DNA from: Hoeflea algicola
Lineage (GTDB): Bacteria > Pseudomonadota > Alphaproteobacteria > Rhizobiales > Rhizobiaceae
Direction of reading: 5' to 3'
DNA: 64,000 bases
NCBI RefSeq assembly: GCF_026619415.1
Contig: NZ_JAOVZR010000001.1
Span: forward strand, 868,001-932,000
The translations under genes were made by a program, and so were the position numbers. The notes below the pieces were generated by a model. It saw nothing but the letters and a program-made list of their open reading frames with translations, was not told where the DNA came from and searched no databases. Below, piece by piece: positions 48,679 through 58,699 of the stretch. Every line of letters starts with the position of its first letter. Positions within the stretch are counted from its first letter, which is position 1.

Positions 48679-49396
48679 GCAAAACTGCCCGCCGGATTGT
48701 GCAGACGCAGACTGGCGGCAAGCAGGCCGGGCAAAGGCGTCCACCATCCCGTCTTCAGCTCCGCCTGCCGCAGCATCCGCGCCGTCCACAGATTGCAGCC
48801 GACGGCGGCGTTAAACCAGCCGTCTGCCTCGTAAAACAGATCATACTCGCCATACTGTGCGCCTGCGACTACCCCGGATCCGGCGGTCTCAATCCCGGTG
48901 AAATCCGCAAGTACCAAGTCCAGAAGGCGTTCATAGGCCGGACCATCAAGGTTGATCGCCAATACCGAGGGATGCGCCGGATCGATCGCGCCGGCCAAAC
49001 CGACATGCATCACCGACCGGTCAAGCGTCAGCGCCCTGAACAACGGACCCGGCTTGAGATCTGACCAGGTCGGGGTCTCGATGTAGAAACTGCGGCCGCC
49101 CCAACCTACGATAATGTAGGAGACACCGGATTGCGACGGGTCGAGCCCATCGGCAGCCATAAACCCGAAACGTTTCGCCAGATCCGGGCTCAGGGGCAGC
49201 GCCAGATCGGTATGGATCGGCGATGAAAGCATGAAGATCATATGCTCTGCATCCGCCGGGTCCGGTAGCGCGGCGCTGGCGGCATCGGCCACGGCGCGGG
49301 TTCGCTCGGAGAAAAAGGCCTCGGAACCAGGGTTCCGAGGCCAATTACCAGGAGAATGAACAGACACAGACTGACCGGATAGACGACCGCTTTCAA
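48657..49396 (-). pseudogene. DUF2459 (TIGR02117-like) membrane-anchored protein, single-base frameshift
   Basis: The body, from VLSSPIHTDLALPLSP-like sequence to the end, matches DUF2459. Upstream in its own frame the sequence is Ser/Arg-rich and unlike a protein. In a neighbouring minus-strand frame the stretch 49316-49396 reads as a proper transmembrane helix (about PVSLCLFILLVIGLGTLVPRP) beginning at TTG 49396. The two join exactly if the A5 run at 49312-49316 (T5 on the coding strand) were A6: PRP then continues as FFSERTRAVADA. The reading is therefore one base short, either a true mutation or a sequencing error. The convergent monooxygenase overlaps its 3' end by 22 bp. It follows aapP. 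Confidence 0.65.
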
Positions 49397-49428
49397 CAGC
49401 GGAAAATTCCGTCTGACCGCTGCGCGAG

Positions 49429-50229
49429 TCAGTGTAGGATCTGGCTGAGGAACAGCTTTGTGCGCTCGTGCTGCGGGTTGTCGAAGAACTCGTCCGGCGC
49501 ATTCTGCTCAACGATCTGACCCTGATCCATGAAGATCACCCGGTTGGCGACCTGACGTGCAAACCCCATCTCATGGGTCACGCACAGCATGGTCATACCT
49601 TCCTCGGCAAGCCCAACCATGGTGTCGAGCACTTCTTTGATCATTTCCGGGTCGAGTGCCGATGTCGGCTCGTCAAACAGCATGATCCGCGGGTTCATGC
49701 ACAGCGAGCGAGCAATCGCCACACGCTGCTGCTGACCACCGGAGAGCTGACCGGGATACTTGTTCGCCTGCTCGGGAATTTTCACCCGCTCCAGGTAATG
49801 CATCGCAATTTCCTCGGCCTTCTTCTTGGGCATCTTGCGAACCCAGATCGGCGCGAGTGTGCAGTTTTCCAGGATGGTCAGGTGCGGAAACAGGTTGAAG
49901 TGCTGGAACACCATGCCCACTTCACGCCGAACCTCATCGATCTTTTTGAGATCATTGGTAAGTTCGATGCCATCGACGATGATCTTGCCCTTCTGGTGTT
50001 CTTCCAGCCGGTTGATGCATCTGATCATGGTCGATTTGCCCGATCCCGAAGGACCGGCGATGACAATCCGTTCACCGCGCATAACCTTGAGATTGATGTC
50101 ACGAAGCACGTGAAAATCACCGTACCATTTGTTCATGCCTATGATTTCGATGGCGACGTCGGTATCCGACACGGTCATTTTCGACCGGTTTTCGCCTTGT
50201 GAAACCGCTGCTGCGTTGTTGTCAGCCAT
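49429..50229 (-). CDS. aapP: General L-amino acid ABC transporter ATPase
   Basis: The protein is 266 residues from ATG 50229 after AGGGGA. After a disordered N-terminus it shows [18 protein letters not shown] (Walker A), [16 protein letters not shown] (signature), [14 protein letters not shown] (Walker B) and [19 protein letters not shown] (switch His). This is the polar-amino-acid class GlnQ/AapP. It is the last gene of aapJQMP, and context makes the assignment firm. Confidence 0.96.
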   Translation of the reverse strand: MADNNAAAVSQGENRSKMTVSDTDVAIEIIGMNKWYGDFHVLRDINLKVMRGERIVIAGPSGSGKSTMIRCINRLEEHQKGKIIVDGIELTNDLKKIDEVRREVGMVFQHFNLFPHLTILENCTLAPIWVRKMPKKKAEEIAMHYLERVKIPEQANKYPGQLSGGQQQRVAIARSLCMNPRIMLFDEPTSALDPEMIKEVLDTMVGLAEEGMTMLCVTHEMGFARQVANRVIFMDQGQIVEQNAPDEFFDNPQHERTKLFLSQILH

Positions 50230-50245
50230 GGTTGTTATTCCCCTG

Positions 50246-51379
50246 TTATCGTTTGTGGCCGGTGTCCAGGCGCCGCTCCATATAGGCGGAGTAGCGGGAC
50301 ATGCTGAAGCAGAAGATGAAGAACACCAGCGCCGCGAAAACAAAACCTGTTGCCGGCGTCGCGGGTGATATCCAGTTCGGATCGCTCATGTTCTGCTGGA
50401 CGATGCCGAGCAGGTCGAACAGGCCGATGATGAGAACCAGACTGGTATCCTTGAACAGCCCGATGAAGGTGTTGACGATGCCTGGAATGACCAGTTTCAG
50501 CGCCTGCGGCAGGATCACCAACCGCACGCCCTGCCAGAAGGTCAACGCCATGGCATTGGCCGCTTCGTACTGGCCCTTTGGAATTGCCTGCAATCCACCG
50601 CGGATCACCTCGGCCATATAGGCCGACGAGAACAATGCCACCCCGATCAGCGCACGCAACAATTTGTCGAACGACACGCCCTCCGGCAGGAACAGCGGCA
50701 ACATCACCGACGACATGAACAGCACCGTAATCAACGGCACCCCGCGCCAGAACTCGATGAAGATGACGCAGAACATCCTGACGATCGGCATCTCCGACCG
50801 TCGTCCAAGCGCCAGCAATATCCCCAGTGGAAACGACACGACAATGCCGACAATGGCCACCACCAGCGTTACCAACAGACCACCCCACAGCGGGGTATCG
50901 ACTGTTTCAAGACCGAACTGGCCGGTCAGCAGAATGAAGGCCAGGATCGGGAAAACAATCAGCAGGTAAAGCGCGTTCTCACGCTTGTAGGGAACCGACG
51001 GAATGGCGATAGGCACCAGTCCGATGATCAGCAAAATCCCGGTAAGGTCGACCCGCCAGCGTTCTTCCAGCGGATAACGGCCGTAAATGAACTGGCCGAA
51101 TTTTGCTTCAACGAACGCCCAGCAGGCACCGGTTTCCGGCCCCAGGCAATCCTCACGGCTTTCGCCAGTCCAGACCGCATTGATGAAGGCCCAGTTGATG
51201 ATCGGCGGCACCAGCCACAACAGCACCAGAAAGGTAACGATCGTGAGGATGGTGTCTCGCGGTGTGGCGAACAGGTTTTCCTTGGCCCAGCCCACCGGAC
51301 CGCCGACAAGATTCGGCGGCGCCGTTGTCGGGCTTTCCACTGTGCGAACGTAAGCGATTGAGTTTGTGTTGTTATCCAT
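50246..51379 (-). CDS. aapM: General L-amino acid ABC permease
   Basis: The 377-residue integral membrane protein has about eight hydrophobic helices. The permease EAA-like loop is [45 protein letters not shown] long loop of about 60 residues with two Cys ([14 protein letters not shown]) follows the first helix, typical of AapM. It starts three bases after the aapQ stop and is followed by aapP after 16 bp, so co-transcription is clear. It forms the channel with AapQ. Confidence 0.95.
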   Translation of the reverse strand: MDNNTNSIAYVRTVESPTTAPPNLVGGPVGWAKENLFATPRDTILTIVTFLVLLWLVPPIINWAFINAVWTGESREDCLGPETGACWAFVEAKFGQFIYGRYPLEERWRVDLTGILLIIGLVPIAIPSVPYKRENALYLLIVFPILAFILLTGQFGLETVDTPLWGGLLVTLVVAIVGIVVSFPLGILLALGRRSEMPIVRMFCVIFIEFWRGVPLITVLFMSSVMLPLFLPEGVSFDKLLRALIGVALFSSAYMAEVIRGGLQAIPKGQYEAANAMALTFWQGVRLVILPQALKLVIPGIVNTFIGLFKDTSLVLIIGLFDLLGIVQQNMSDPNWISPATPATGFVFAALVFFIFCFSMSRYSAYMERRLDTGHKR

Positions 51380-51382
51380 TGC

Positions 51383-52591
51383 TCAGCGCTCCACCAGGGC
51401 AACTCTGGAGTTAAACCAGTTCATGAATGCCGATGTTAACAGTGACAGGCCGAGATAGACCAGCATGGTGATCGAGATCACTTCCACTGCCTGCCCGGTC
51501 TGATTGAGCACCGTGCCCCCGAAGATCGACACAAGATCAGGATAGCCGATGGCCACGGCCAGCGACGAATTCTTGATCAGGTTGAGATACTGGCTGGTCA
51601 GCGGCGGAATGATGACCCGCATTGCCTGCGGAACAATCACCAGCCGGCTGGTCAGGTTCGGTCGCACCCCGAGCGCGAAAGCCGCTTCGGTCTGACCGCG
51701 CGAAACCGCCAGGATTCCGGCTCTGACGATCTCGGCGATAAACGAGGCCGTATAGAGCGAAAGCCCCAGCAACAACGCCATGAACTCGGGCTGTATCACC
51801 CAGCCGCCAACCATGTTGAAACCTTGCAGGCTGGCATATTCCACCGACATCGGCATTCCAGTGACCAGGAACGCGATCAGTGGCAACCCGATCAGCATTC
51901 CCAACCCGGTCAGAAACACCGGAAACTGCTGGCCGGTATCCATCTGTCTCTTCTTGGCCCAACGGCCGATCAGGAACCACGCCACCAGCGCCACCACGAT
52001 GGCGTAAAAGATCAACGACGAGCCTGATTCAGGCACCAGCCGTGGTAAATAGAGGCCGCGATTGTTGATGCTGAACGCCACTTCGACACCGGTTTCCCGG
52101 GCCGCTTCGCGGGGTGACGGCAGGATGGAAAGAACCGCCTTGTACCAGAACAGCAATTGCAAAAGCAGCGGAATATTGCGTAGCGTCTCAACATATACGG
52201 TTGCGAATTTGCGAACCAGATAGTTGTGCGACAACCGCGCCAAACCGACCGTGAAACCAATCACCGATGCAAAGAAAATACCGATCGCCCCCACCACCAG
52301 GGTGTTTAAAAGTCCGACCAGGAAGGCACGAAAATAGGTGCTGTCATTGGTGTAGGGAATGATCGACTGGCCTATATCGAAACCGGCCCTTTCACCGAAA
52401 AAACCGAACCCGGAGGCGATACCCGCCCGGGCCAGATTGTCGATGGCGTTGCTGATACCACTCCAGACCACCGCAGCAACGGCGACGATAAGCAATATTT
52501 GAAATACAAGGCCGCGTGCCTTGGGATCATTCATCAATGATACGCGGCCGGAATCATCGGCATCTGCGGAGACGCCTGTTTGATGAGCCAT
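51383..52591 (-). CDS. aapQ: General L-amino acid ABC permease
   Basis: The 402-residue protein starts at ATG 52591 after GGGGAC. It contains about nine hydrophobic segments, the permease loop EIVRAGILAVSRGQTEAAFALGVRPNLTSRLVIVPQAMRVIIPPL, and the long insertion of AapQ/BztB proteins between helices. It pairs with AapM to move a broad range of L-amino acids. A hairpin between aapJ and aapQ probably lowers expression of this gene relative to the binding protein. Confidence 0.95.
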   Translation of the reverse strand: MAHQTGVSADADDSGRVSLMNDPKARGLVFQILLIVAVAAVVWSGISNAIDNLARAGIASGFGFFGERAGFDIGQSIIPYTNDSTYFRAFLVGLLNTLVVGAIGIFFASVIGFTVGLARLSHNYLVRKFATVYVETLRNIPLLLQLLFWYKAVLSILPSPREAARETGVEVAFSINNRGLYLPRLVPESGSSLIFYAIVVALVAWFLIGRWAKKRQMDTGQQFPVFLTGLGMLIGLPLIAFLVTGMPMSVEYASLQGFNMVGGWVIQPEFMALLLGLSLYTASFIAEIVRAGILAVSRGQTEAAFALGVRPNLTSRLVIVPQAMRVIIPPLTSQYLNLIKNSSLAVAIGYPDLVSIFGGTVLNQTGQAVEVISITMLVYLGLSLLTSAFMNWFNSRVALVER

Positions 52592-52696
52592 GTCTGTCCC
52601 CAACTTCTTGTTTGTCCGGACCTTATGAGCCGGATCGTTCGTGAACCTGCCGTCGTTGCGTCAGGCCTTTAGGCCACCCTTTCGGAAAACCAGGTA

Positions 52697-52725
52697 AAGC
52701 GGGCCCCGGAATCCGGGGCCCGCTT
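52697..52725 (-). terminator. Intercistronic hairpin between aapJ and aapQ
   Basis: A perfect 13-bp GC-rich stem (AAGCGGGCCCCGG with CCGGGGCCCGCTT) and a three-base loop follow the aapJ stop. The U-tract is weak on the minus strand (CTTTACC). This pattern usually stabilises the upstream binding-protein mRNA and attenuates downstream permease expression. Confidence 0.8.
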
Positions 52726-52742
52726 CAAATCAAGTCCAAGCC

Positions 52743-53765
52743 TTAGCGGACCGGCGGTGCGTACTGGAAGCCGCCCTTCGACCACAGCGCATTCACGCCA
52801 CGGGCGATACCGAGCGGTGTCGAAGCGCCAACATTGCGTTCAAACACTTCGCCGTAGTTGCCGACCTGCTTGACGACGTTATAGGCCCAATCATTGCCCA
52901 CGCCGATTGCCTCGCCGAATGCGCCTTCCTTGCCGAGCAAACGCATCACGTTCGGGTCAGTGGAATTCATCATTTCGTCGACATTGGCCTGCGTGATGCC
53001 CATTTCTTCAGCATTGAGCATGGCGAAATGGACCCACTTGACGATCGAGAACCACTGATCGTCGCCCTGGCGAACCACGGGGCCGAGCGGCTCCTTGGAA
53101 ATCACTTCCGGTAGGACCATGTGTTCGTCGGGTGCCGACAGGCCGAGGCGGATCGAATACAGGCCCGACTGGTCGGTGGTGTACACGTCGCAACGGTTGG
53201 CGTCGTAAGCCGCATTCACCTCTTCAAGCTTTTCGAACACGACCGGATTGTAGGTCATGTCGTTGGCCTTGAAGTAATCTGTCAGGTTCAGCTCGGTGGT
53301 GGTACCTGTCTGCACGCAGACCGAAGCACCGGAAAGCTGCAAGGCGGAATTCACGCCGAGCGACTTGCGCACCATGAAGCCCTGGCCGTCATAGTAGTTC
53401 ACGCCGGCAAAGTTGAGACCCAGCTGGGTATCGCGGCTCATGGTCCAGGTGGTGTTACGCGAAAGCACGTCGATTTCACCCGACTGCAGCGCGGTAAACC
53501 GTTCCTTGGCCGACAGCGGGCTAAACTTCACAGCGGTCGCATCGCCAAATACGGCGGCGGCAACGCCGCGGCAAAGGTCCACATCGATCCCGGACCAATC
53601 ACCGGCATCATTGGGGGCCGAGAATCCGGCCAGGCCGGTAGACACGCCACACTGGACGAAACCCTTCGCCTTGACGTCGTCGAGGGTTGCGGCGGATGCT
53701 GCACTGGCTCCCATACCGGCAACGGCGGCAGCGCCAACGACTGCCGACAAAATCTTTTTGTTCAT
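52743..53765 (-). CDS. aapJ: General L-amino acid ABC transporter periplasmic binding protein
   Basis: The protein is 340 residues from ATG 53765; the longer frame beyond it crosses the divergent promoter. A signal peptide ends near SAASA-A. The mature protein matches AapJ, from TLDDVKAKGFVQCGVSTGLAGFSAPND through GQGFMVRKSLGVNSALQLSGASVCVQTGTTTEL to FGEAIGVGNDWAYNVVKQVGNYGEVFERN. It binds a wide range of L-amino acids. Divergent from metC, a constant arrangement in Rhizobiales. Confidence 0.97.
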   Translation of the reverse strand: MNKKILSAVVGAAAVAGMGASAASAATLDDVKAKGFVQCGVSTGLAGFSAPNDAGDWSGIDVDLCRGVAAAVFGDATAVKFSPLSAKERFTALQSGEIDVLSRNTTWTMSRDTQLGLNFAGVNYYDGQGFMVRKSLGVNSALQLSGASVCVQTGTTTELNLTDYFKANDMTYNPVVFEKLEEVNAAYDANRCDVYTTDQSGLYSIRLGLSAPDEHMVLPEVISKEPLGPVVRQGDDQWFSIVKWVHFAMLNAEEMGITQANVDEMMNSTDPNVMRLLGKEGAFGEAIGVGNDWAYNVVKQVGNYGEVFERNVGASTPLGIARGVNALWSKGGFQYAPPVR

Positions 53766-54052
53766 TTGATACAACCTTTTTTTCTGTTGCCCTGTTTTGG
53801 GTGAAACAAGAATGGAGGCACCGTGTCTCCGGCGCGCCCCGTATCTCCTGTCGCACAGCACCATACCACGCTGAAATTTTGCAAGGGTCAAGCCTCCATG
53901 GCCTGAAATCTGATGGAACCGGGGAATAACGAGCCATGTCGAGCAATTACAACCTGTAGCGCACGCCATTCTTGTCGTCGCACCGCCTCCGCGATAAGTC
54001 TTTCCCAGCGGAATCATCCAAAATCGCCAAATGCAGCGGATCGGACAACTCT

Positions 54053-55240
54053 ATGAACAAGCATGAAAAAACGCCAAACAGAGGATTAAACACCCGGTTG
54101 ACCCATTCAGGCCACGATCCGCAGAGTTATCACGGCTTTGTCAATCCACCTGTCGTCCATGCCTCAACAGTGCTGTTTCCTGATGCCGCCACGATGGAAT
54201 CGCGCAACAGCAAATACACCTACGGTACCCACGGCACCCCCACCACCGATGCGCTGGCGGCCGCAATTGACGAACTTGAAGGGTCGGCCGGCACCGTCAT
54301 TCTGCCCTCGGGATTGGCCGCCGTCAGTGTGCCCTTCCTGGCAGTGCTGAGCGCCGGCGATCATGTGCTTGTGGTCGATTCGGTCTATGGGCCGACACGC
54401 AGGTTCTGCAATGACATGCTGTGCCGCTATGGCATCGAGGCGACCTATTACAACCCGATGATGGGCGCTGAGATCGAGCAATTGATTCGCCCTAACACCA
54501 AACTGGTCCATACCGAAGCACCAGGCTCCAACACATTCGAAATGCAGGACATTCCGGCCATCGCCGAGGTCGCTCATGGTCACGGCGCTCTGGTCTCGAT
54601 GGACAACACCTGGGCAACGCCGCTTTATTTCAAGCCACTCGACCATGGCGTCGATCTGTCGATTCACGCCGCCACCAAATATCCCGCTGGCCATTCCGAC
54701 ATTCTGCTCGGCACTGTGTCGGCCAATGAAGCCGCATGGCCGGCATTGAATACCGCCAACATGCTGCTTGGCATGTGCGGTTCGCCGGATGACAGCTACA
54801 TGACCCTGCGCGGCCTGCGCACCATGGGCGTACGCCTTGAGCGGCACCAGCAATCCGCCCTGCAGATCGCCCGCGCACTGGAAGGCCGGCCCGGCGTTGC
54901 CAAAGTACTGCACCCGGCACTCGAGAGCTTCCCTGGCCACGATCTGTGGAAACGTGATTTTTGTGGATCAAGCGGCATCTTCTCGATCGTCCTTGATGTC
55001 GCGGATGCTGAACGTCACCGCGCCAAGGCCCATGCGTTTCTCGACGCCCTCACCCTGTTTGGCCTTGGCTATTCCTGGGGCGGATATGAAAGCCTGTGCG
55101 TATACGCCAATCTTTCAGACCGTACCGTCGCCCTGCCGCCCAAGGAAGGGCCGGTCATCCGGCTGCAGATCGGCCTTGAAGACAGCGAGGACCTGCTGGC
55201 CGACATCGAAAAGGCGCTAGCCGCCGCCAATGCCGCCTGA
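54053..55240 (+). CDS. metC: Cystathionine beta-lyase
   Basis: The protein is 395 residues from ATG 54053; earlier in-frame starts overlap the promoter. The Cys/Met-metabolism PLP fold is complete: SKYTYGTHGTPTTDAL, GTVILPSGLAAV, the PLP-lysine segment DLSIHAATKYPAGHSDILLG and GYSWGGYESL. Tyr and Arg residues that hold the phosphate are in YGTHGTP. Both cystathionine beta-lyase and desulfhydrase activities are possible for this family. The position next to aapJ in rhizobia supports metC. Confidence 0.93.
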   Translation: MNKHEKTPNRGLNTRLTHSGHDPQSYHGFVNPPVVHASTVLFPDAATMESRNSKYTYGTHGTPTTDALAAAIDELEGSAGTVILPSGLAAVSVPFLAVLSAGDHVLVVDSVYGPTRRFCNDMLCRYGIEATYYNPMMGAEIEQLIRPNTKLVHTEAPGSNTFEMQDIPAIAEVAHGHGALVSMDNTWATPLYFKPLDHGVDLSIHAATKYPAGHSDILLGTVSANEAAWPALNTANMLLGMCGSPDDSYMTLRGLRTMGVRLERHQQSALQIARALEGRPGVAKVLHPALESFPGHDLWKRDFCGSSGIFSIVLDVADAERHRAKAHAFLDALTLFGLGYSWGGYESLCVYANLSDRTVALPPKEGPVIRLQIGLEDSEDLLADIEKALAAANAA

Positions 55241-55246
55241 CATCAC

Positions 55247-55285
55247 TTGCGGCGGGGCTGATGGACAAGGCCAGCCCCGCCGCAA
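55247..55285. terminator. Shared hairpin between metC and the histidine kinase
   Basis: A perfect 14-bp stem (TTGCGGCGGGGCTG with CAGCCCCGCCGCAA) and an 11-base loop lie between convergent stops at 55240 and 55293. No long T-run follows on either strand; bidirectional termination or mRNA protection is plausible. Confidence 0.6.
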
Positions 55286-55292
55286 GCCTGCT

Positions 55293-57539
55293 TCAGGTCT
55301 GCGCCACGGGCAAGCGGATGATGAAACGAGCGCCGGTATGACAGGAGGGATCGAGCACAATCGTACCGCCGTGGCTATCGGCGATACTGCGGCACAACGC
55401 CAGCCCGATGCCGGCACCTGGATACTGGCTCTCGTCGCGGTGCAATCGCTGGAAGACGCCAAAGATGTTGTCGACGTGTGCAGAGGCTATCCCGATGCCG
55501 TTATCCTCGACCGCGATGGTCACATCCGCCTCCCCGACCTCGACGTCAACTTGTACCTGGGGCGGCGTCGAGCCATCGGTGTATTTCAGTGAATTGGCAA
55601 ACAGGTTCTGCAACATCTGCGTCAAGAGATCAGGATCTGCGTAGACTTCCACTTCGGTCTCGGCGATCAGGCGTGCTTTTGCCTCCAACACATCGGCACC
55701 AAGGTTTTCCCACGCCTCTGTAATGGCTCTCGACAACTTGAACCTAACCGGCTTGACGGTCTGATAGGCGAATTGGGAATAAGTGAACAGACTCGAGATC
55801 ATCCGTTCCAACGCCTCCACGCGATCGGATATGTGACCGGAAAAATCCGCAAGATCGTCTGTTTTGCCAGTGCCGACATCCTCGGCGATCAAGTCCGCGA
55901 ACACCCGGATGTGGCGCAACGGCGCTTTCAGATCGTGCGCGACAATGCCGCCAAATTGCCCCAGAGCGTCATTGCGCTTCGCCAGTTCGCGCGACTGCGC
56001 GGCGATTTGTTCGCGCGCCATGCGGCTCTCGGTCACATCACGGCCGACCGACACGAGTTCAACGGGCACGCCATCCTTGAAAATCATCAGGTTTGACCAG
56101 AGATACCAGCGGCGGTCGCCGGTATGACTGATCATCAATTGTTCCATGGTCCTGATCGGCTGTTCCGGCGTAAGTTTCGATAGATGCGACAGCAACTCCG
56201 AACGCACCTCCACCGGCGCGAACGTGACAAACCGCTGCCCCACCAACTGTTCGGCGTTCATTCCGGTGAAGCGGGCATAGTTCTCGTTCACATAGGTCAG
56301 CGTTGTATTGGGTCTGGAGCGGGTGATGAAATCGGGAAGGTCTTGCACCAGGGTTTCGAACTCGAGCTGCTTGCGTTCAAGTGCGCGCTCGAACTCGAGC
56401 CGCTCGGAAATATCCTCGGCGAACGCCATGATCACCGGCTCGGGAACATCGTCCAGCCGCTCGAGCCGCATCCGGCACATGTAAGTCGAACCGTCCTTGC
56501 GCCGGTGCTTTGCGTCGAAGGTCAACAGTTTGGAGGCCCCTGACACCAAAGGCGCGATCAATTCGGCGAGTTCATCTTCAGACAGATCGGCATTGATCGC
56601 TGCAGGCGTGAAACCACGCATCTCCTCGCTGCTGAACTGCAAATTCTCACGCGCTGACTTGTTGCAGCTGACAAAATGCCCGTTCTTGATGCTGACAACA
56701 TAAACCTCCTGGGCGACTCTTTCGAGGATCACCCCCAGCCGTTCCGCTTCCGACTTGATTCGGCTGACAGCGCTGATGTCGGTTCGCAGGCCGACGCGGA
56801 AGTTCTCCGGCGTGATCTGCTCGTCTATCTGGATCCAGCGATCATCGCTCACCCGCTGAATAATCGGTTCCGACGGCTTGTTGTGTTTCTCGAGTCGGGC
56901 CTTGAGCCACGCCTCGTGTTCTTGCGTCGTTACCCCGGCATCGGGATACTGGCCGCGTTCAAGCCCGTAACGCAGGATCGATTCGAGACTCTGACCGGGC
57001 TGCAATGCCGGCGCCGAGAGTTTGTATATATCCCGGTAGGCGTCGTTGCAGAGAAACAACCGGTCCTCCGCGTCAAAAATGACAAATCCTTCGGAAATCG
57101 CCGCCAGCGCCAGCTTCAAGGTCTTCTCTGCTTGAAGCTGCTCCACCTGGGCGGCCATGATGTCGGTCAGATCGCGGACCAGAGCGACCACGCCCACAGC
57201 CTCCCCATCGGATCCGAATATTCGGTTCATCGTCAGATCGACCGGAAAAATACTACCATCCCGCCGGCGGAAATCCACCTGCCGATGAAGCCGCATGGCT
57301 TCTTTTCCCAATGGGTAAAAAGCGTCACCGACATCGCGCAGCGTATCCGGCGAGGCGTAGATTTGCTCCGCGCTCATCCCGAGAAGCTCATCCTCGGAAT
57401 AGCCGAACGCGGTCACCGCTGCAGCATTGGCGGCGACGATGGTCCGGTTTCGGTCGCCGATCAACACCGGATCCGGCAACGTCTCGTAGAGCGCCGTTAG
57501 CAGATCATCGGGAGAAAAGAGCAGTTGGTTACGAGCCAA
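55293..57539 (-). CDS. Four-PAS sensor histidine kinase
   Basis: The 748-residue protein starts at TTG 57539 nine bases after GAAGG. It has no transmembrane helix, so it is cytoplasmic. Four PAS domains follow in order (about 10-125, 140-255, 270-385, 400-510), the first with TIVAANAAAVTAFGYSEDELLG. A short coiled coil leads to the HisKA box FGGIVAHDLKAPLRHIRV with the phospho-His near residue 534. The ATPase has QNLFANSLKYTD, VEDNGIGIA, FQRLHRDES and GAGIGLALCRSI. It ends the LuxR-response regulator-kinase cluster. Signal unknown. Confidence 0.94.
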   Translation of the reverse strand: MARNQLLFSPDDLLTALYETLPDPVLIGDRNRTIVAANAAAVTAFGYSEDELLGMSAEQIYASPDTLRDVGDAFYPLGKEAMRLHRQVDFRRRDGSIFPVDLTMNRIFGSDGEAVGVVALVRDLTDIMAAQVEQLQAEKTLKLALAAISEGFVIFDAEDRLFLCNDAYRDIYKLSAPALQPGQSLESILRYGLERGQYPDAGVTTQEHEAWLKARLEKHNKPSEPIIQRVSDDRWIQIDEQITPENFRVGLRTDISAVSRIKSEAERLGVILERVAQEVYVVSIKNGHFVSCNKSARENLQFSSEEMRGFTPAAINADLSEDELAELIAPLVSGASKLLTFDAKHRRKDGSTYMCRMRLERLDDVPEPVIMAFAEDISERLEFERALERKQLEFETLVQDLPDFITRSRPNTTLTYVNENYARFTGMNAEQLVGQRFVTFAPVEVRSELLSHLSKLTPEQPIRTMEQLMISHTGDRRWYLWSNLMIFKDGVPVELVSVGRDVTESRMAREQIAAQSRELAKRNDALGQFGGIVAHDLKAPLRHIRVFADLIAEDVGTGKTDDLADFSGHISDRVEALERMISSLFTYSQFAYQTVKPVRFKLSRAITEAWENLGADVLEAKARLIAETEVEVYADPDLLTQMLQNLFANSLKYTDGSTPPQVQVDVEVGEADVTIAVEDNGIGIASAHVDNIFGVFQRLHRDESQYPGAGIGLALCRSIADSHGGTIVLDPSCHTGARFIIRLPVAQT

Positions 57540-57559
57540 ACGCGCAAACCTTCGCCGGC

Positions 57560-58003
57560 CTACAAGAAATCTTCAGCACAGGTTTCGGACAGTTGGTCGC
57601 GGGTGTATTCCTTGATGATGAAGGCAATCGCCGCACCATCGATCTCGTCCTTGCCGATGCGGAAATCCACGCCATACTCGCGGAATTGGCGAAAATAGGC
57701 GCCGCTGATATCCGATGAAATAATTCCGATCGGCCCGACGAATCCTGCCTGTCGCAATTGCGGCGCAGTTTCACGGAAATCATTGTTGGGTGCCAACCGG
57801 TTGTCGAGAAACACCAGATCAATGCCATCTCGCTTGACTCTATCCACAGCCGCGCTGATGTTTCCCACATATTCAAGCTTGATCGACGCCTTGTCCATGC
57901 CCGCGTCCATACCCGCCAGCTTGCGCTTGAGGATGGTGTGTTCAACCGGATCGTCATCTACCAGCAAGACAACAAGTTCACTGTTTTCGGGGTCGGCGTT
58001 CAT
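57560..58003 (-). CDS. Single-domain response regulator
   Basis: The protein is 147 residues from ATG 58003 after GGAGG. The receiver domain shows LLVDDDPVEH (acidic pocket), the phospho-acceptor Asp in LVFLDNRLAPNNDF, GIISSDISG (the T/S switch) and a Lys in FRIGKDEID. No output domain is attached, as in Rcp1- or CheY-like regulators. It lies 20 bp from the histidine kinase gene on the same strand and is its probable partner. Confidence 0.93.
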   Translation of the reverse strand: MNADPENSELVVLLVDDDPVEHTILKRKLAGMDAGMDKASIKLEYVGNISAAVDRVKRDGIDLVFLDNRLAPNNDFRETAPQLRQAGFVGPIGIISSDISGAYFRQFREYGVDFRIGKDEIDGAAIAFIIKEYTRDQLSETCAEDFL

Positions 58004-58021
58004 CACTGGCCTCCTGTTGGT

Positions 58022-58699
58022 TCAGTTGATCAGACCACTGCGTAACGCAGAAGCGACCATTTGTGCACGGTTGACCACATGCAGCTTGCGAAGAATGGCG
58101 GCGATATAAGAATTCACCGTGTGTTCCGACAGGCCGAGAATGATGGCGATCTCCGCCGAGGTTTTGCCCTCCGATGTCCAGCGAACGATCTGGATTTCGC
58201 GATCATTCAGGCCGCTGATCGTATCGAGCGACAAAATGGCCTCGAAATAGCGCTGGAACACCACGGCTGCGTCATGGGCAATGACCGCAAGCTGGTCATG
58301 CCTGGGCCGTTGGGCATTTCCGAGCATGAGCAGGCCGAACCGCTTGCCGACCGCCGTATGCAGCGGGACGACGACCACCGAGTGCACGCTCTCCTGCCTG
58401 CAAAGCACCGAATAAACACTTTGCGCGTCCATGGAGCACGCCACTGTCGACCCACGTAAATGTTCGACCAGCGGGTCATTCTGCCCAATTCCACCATCGA
58501 TCCAGGCATCGGGAATGTTGTGAAGCGAATGCGGCAGATTCAGATCATACGCATCCTCTTCACCCAATACTTCGGCAAATGCAAAATATTGATATCCATG
58601 ATTTCCCGTCAGAGCCTTGAACAAGCGGAAGAAATCCATCCGATTCAAAGCGCGTTCCAATTCGGGGCCAAGGTGGAATGCGGCTTCTGGCTTTAACAT
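58022..58699 (-). CDS. LuxR-type regulator with degenerate autoinducer-binding domain
   Basis: The 225-residue protein has an N-terminal domain of the autoinducer-binding fold and a C-terminal GerE/LuxR helix-turn-helix (LNDREIQIVRWTSEGKTSAEIAIILGLSEHTVNSYIAAILRKL). In the sensor domain the Asp of the ligand pocket survives in QNDPLVEHL and a Trp in PDAWID. The Tyr is missing and the loop between Trp and Asp is about four residues short, and the second Trp is absent. Ligand specificity may differ from acyl-homoserine lactones. No luxI gene is in the window. AGAGG precedes the ATG. Confidence 0.9.
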   Translation of the reverse strand: MLKPEAAFHLGPELERALNRMDFFRLFKALTGNHGYQYFAFAEVLGEEDAYDLNLPHSLHNIPDAWIDGGIGQNDPLVEHLRGSTVACSMDAQSVYSVLCRQESVHSVVVVPLHTAVGKRFGLLMLGNAQRPRHDQLAVIAHDAAVVFQRYFEAILSLDTISGLNDREIQIVRWTSEGKTSAEIAIILGLSEHTVNSYIAAILRKLHVVNRAQMVASALRSGLIN

